Assembly (NCBI GenBank): GCA_964449275.1
Contig: CAYVAM010000249.1
Location: 1-5,405 of the forward strand
From: JAUVZF01 sp964449275
GTDB lineage: Bacteria; Planctomycetota; Phycisphaerae; FEN-1346
Direction of reading: 5' to 3'
DNA length: 5,405 nt
In this document: positions 5,207 through 5,405 of the stretch, in pieces
How the letters are laid out: every line of letters starts with the position of its first letter
How positions within the stretch are numbered: the stretch's first letter is position 1
The notes under the pieces: generated by a model
Databases searched by the model: none
What the model saw: the letters and a program-made list of their open reading frames with translations, nothing else
Told to the model about the DNA's origin: nothing
Program-made: the position numbers and the translations under genes

Positions 5207-5233
5207 ATTATACCAAATCGCCAAGAATGTCAA
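5207..5233 (-). promoter_or_regulatory. Operon promoter upstream of arsR
   Basis: A perfect TTGACA (5233-5228) and perfect TATAAT (5212-5207) stand on the minus strand with a 15-nt spacer, shorter than the usual 17. The expected start point near 5200 gives a leader of about 20 nt holding the arsR ribosome binding site. The region is clearly AT-richer than the genes. ArsR proteins normally bind over or beside such elements; no perfect inverted repeat is visible, only the direct repeat TTGG-CGAT-TTGG inside the spacer. Confidence 0.75.
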
Positions 5234-5405
5234 GGGGATTTTTCGGCGCGGATTCAACTCTGAAACGCAACAGGGGTGGGTAGTTCCAGACAGGATACGG
5301 AATTGCAGGGATCCGGGCAGAGTTCCGTGAGAGTTCCGGAGTTCCGGTGACACACACCTCATCTCCCGTTCAAAGCCGTTGCCGTTCAATCCGCAATGCA
5401 CGCGC
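5234..5405. other. Gene-free right edge upstream of the operon
   Basis: No supportable gene. It holds a cluster of short GAGTTCCG repeats (5320-5353). The minus-strand frame that is open across 5195-5401 runs through the arsR promoter and shows no recognisable protein features or ribosome binding site. Confidence 0.55.
5320..5353 (+). repeat. Three GAGTTCCG repeats, with motif copy 2
   Basis: GAGTTCCG occurs at 5320-5327, 5331-5338 and 5339-5346, and the last copy continues into GGTGACAC, so 5338-5353 matches the motif at 1535-1550 with one difference. The spacing is 11 and then 8 nt. It looks like the remains of a dispersed or tandem repeat rather than a regulatory array, being about 100 nt upstream of the arsR promoter. 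Confidence 0.45.

Noticed and set aside
5195..5401. Minus-strand open frame of 68 codons upstream of arsR
   Set aside because: It covers the perfect -35 and -10 boxes and the repeat cluster, and its translation shows no recognisable features.

Overview
The window is GC-rich and bacterial. Every protein gene I can support lies on the minus strand, so transcription runs right to left. No marker gene fixes the lineage. A secreted SASA-type esterase of the kind common in Planctomycetota, GTAG-headed palindromic repeats and clear AGGAGG-type ribosome binding sites suggest a planctomycete or similar environmental bacterium, probably anaerobic. This is inference only.

Right part (about 1632-5233): a compact six-gene operon with the look of a metalloid, probably organoarsenical, resistance or detoxification cassette. 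Its order of transcription is: an ArsR/SmtB repressor with a CVC metal-binding motif (4857-5177); an ArsP/DUF318-type permease (3486-4799); a small CPKC thioredoxin (3243-3476); a cysteine-rich DGC-domain putative zinc-binding protein (2851-3228); a membrane-anchored CTTC thioredoxin-fold protein of the ArsF type (2321-2854); and a CcdA/DsbD-like ArsG-type membrane protein (1632-2324). A near-consensus sigma70-type promoter lies just before arsR. The last three genes are joined by ATGA stop/start overlaps, and the permease stop codon sits inside the thioredoxin ribosome binding site, so the set is tightly coupled. One reading is sensing (ArsR), export (permease) and reduction plus export of aromatic or trivalent arsenicals (ArsE/F/G-like). 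A second reading is a split DsbD-like relay: cytoplasmic thioredoxin, then CcdA-like membrane protein, then an extracytoplasmic anchored thioredoxin, carrying reducing power across the membrane.

Middle (1428-1631): an intergenic stretch with a plausible promoter for the esterase, a GTAG-headed perfect palindrome and a short motif that recurs near the right edge of the window.

Left part (1-1427): a secreted GQSNM-type carbohydrate acetylesterase-like protein (366-1427), unrelated to the operon. It is followed by a REPIN-like pair of inverted GTAG palindromes (185-334) that encloses a perfect 20-bp hairpin, which doubles as an intrinsic terminator for the esterase. Positions 1-184 and 5234-5405 hold no gene I can support.
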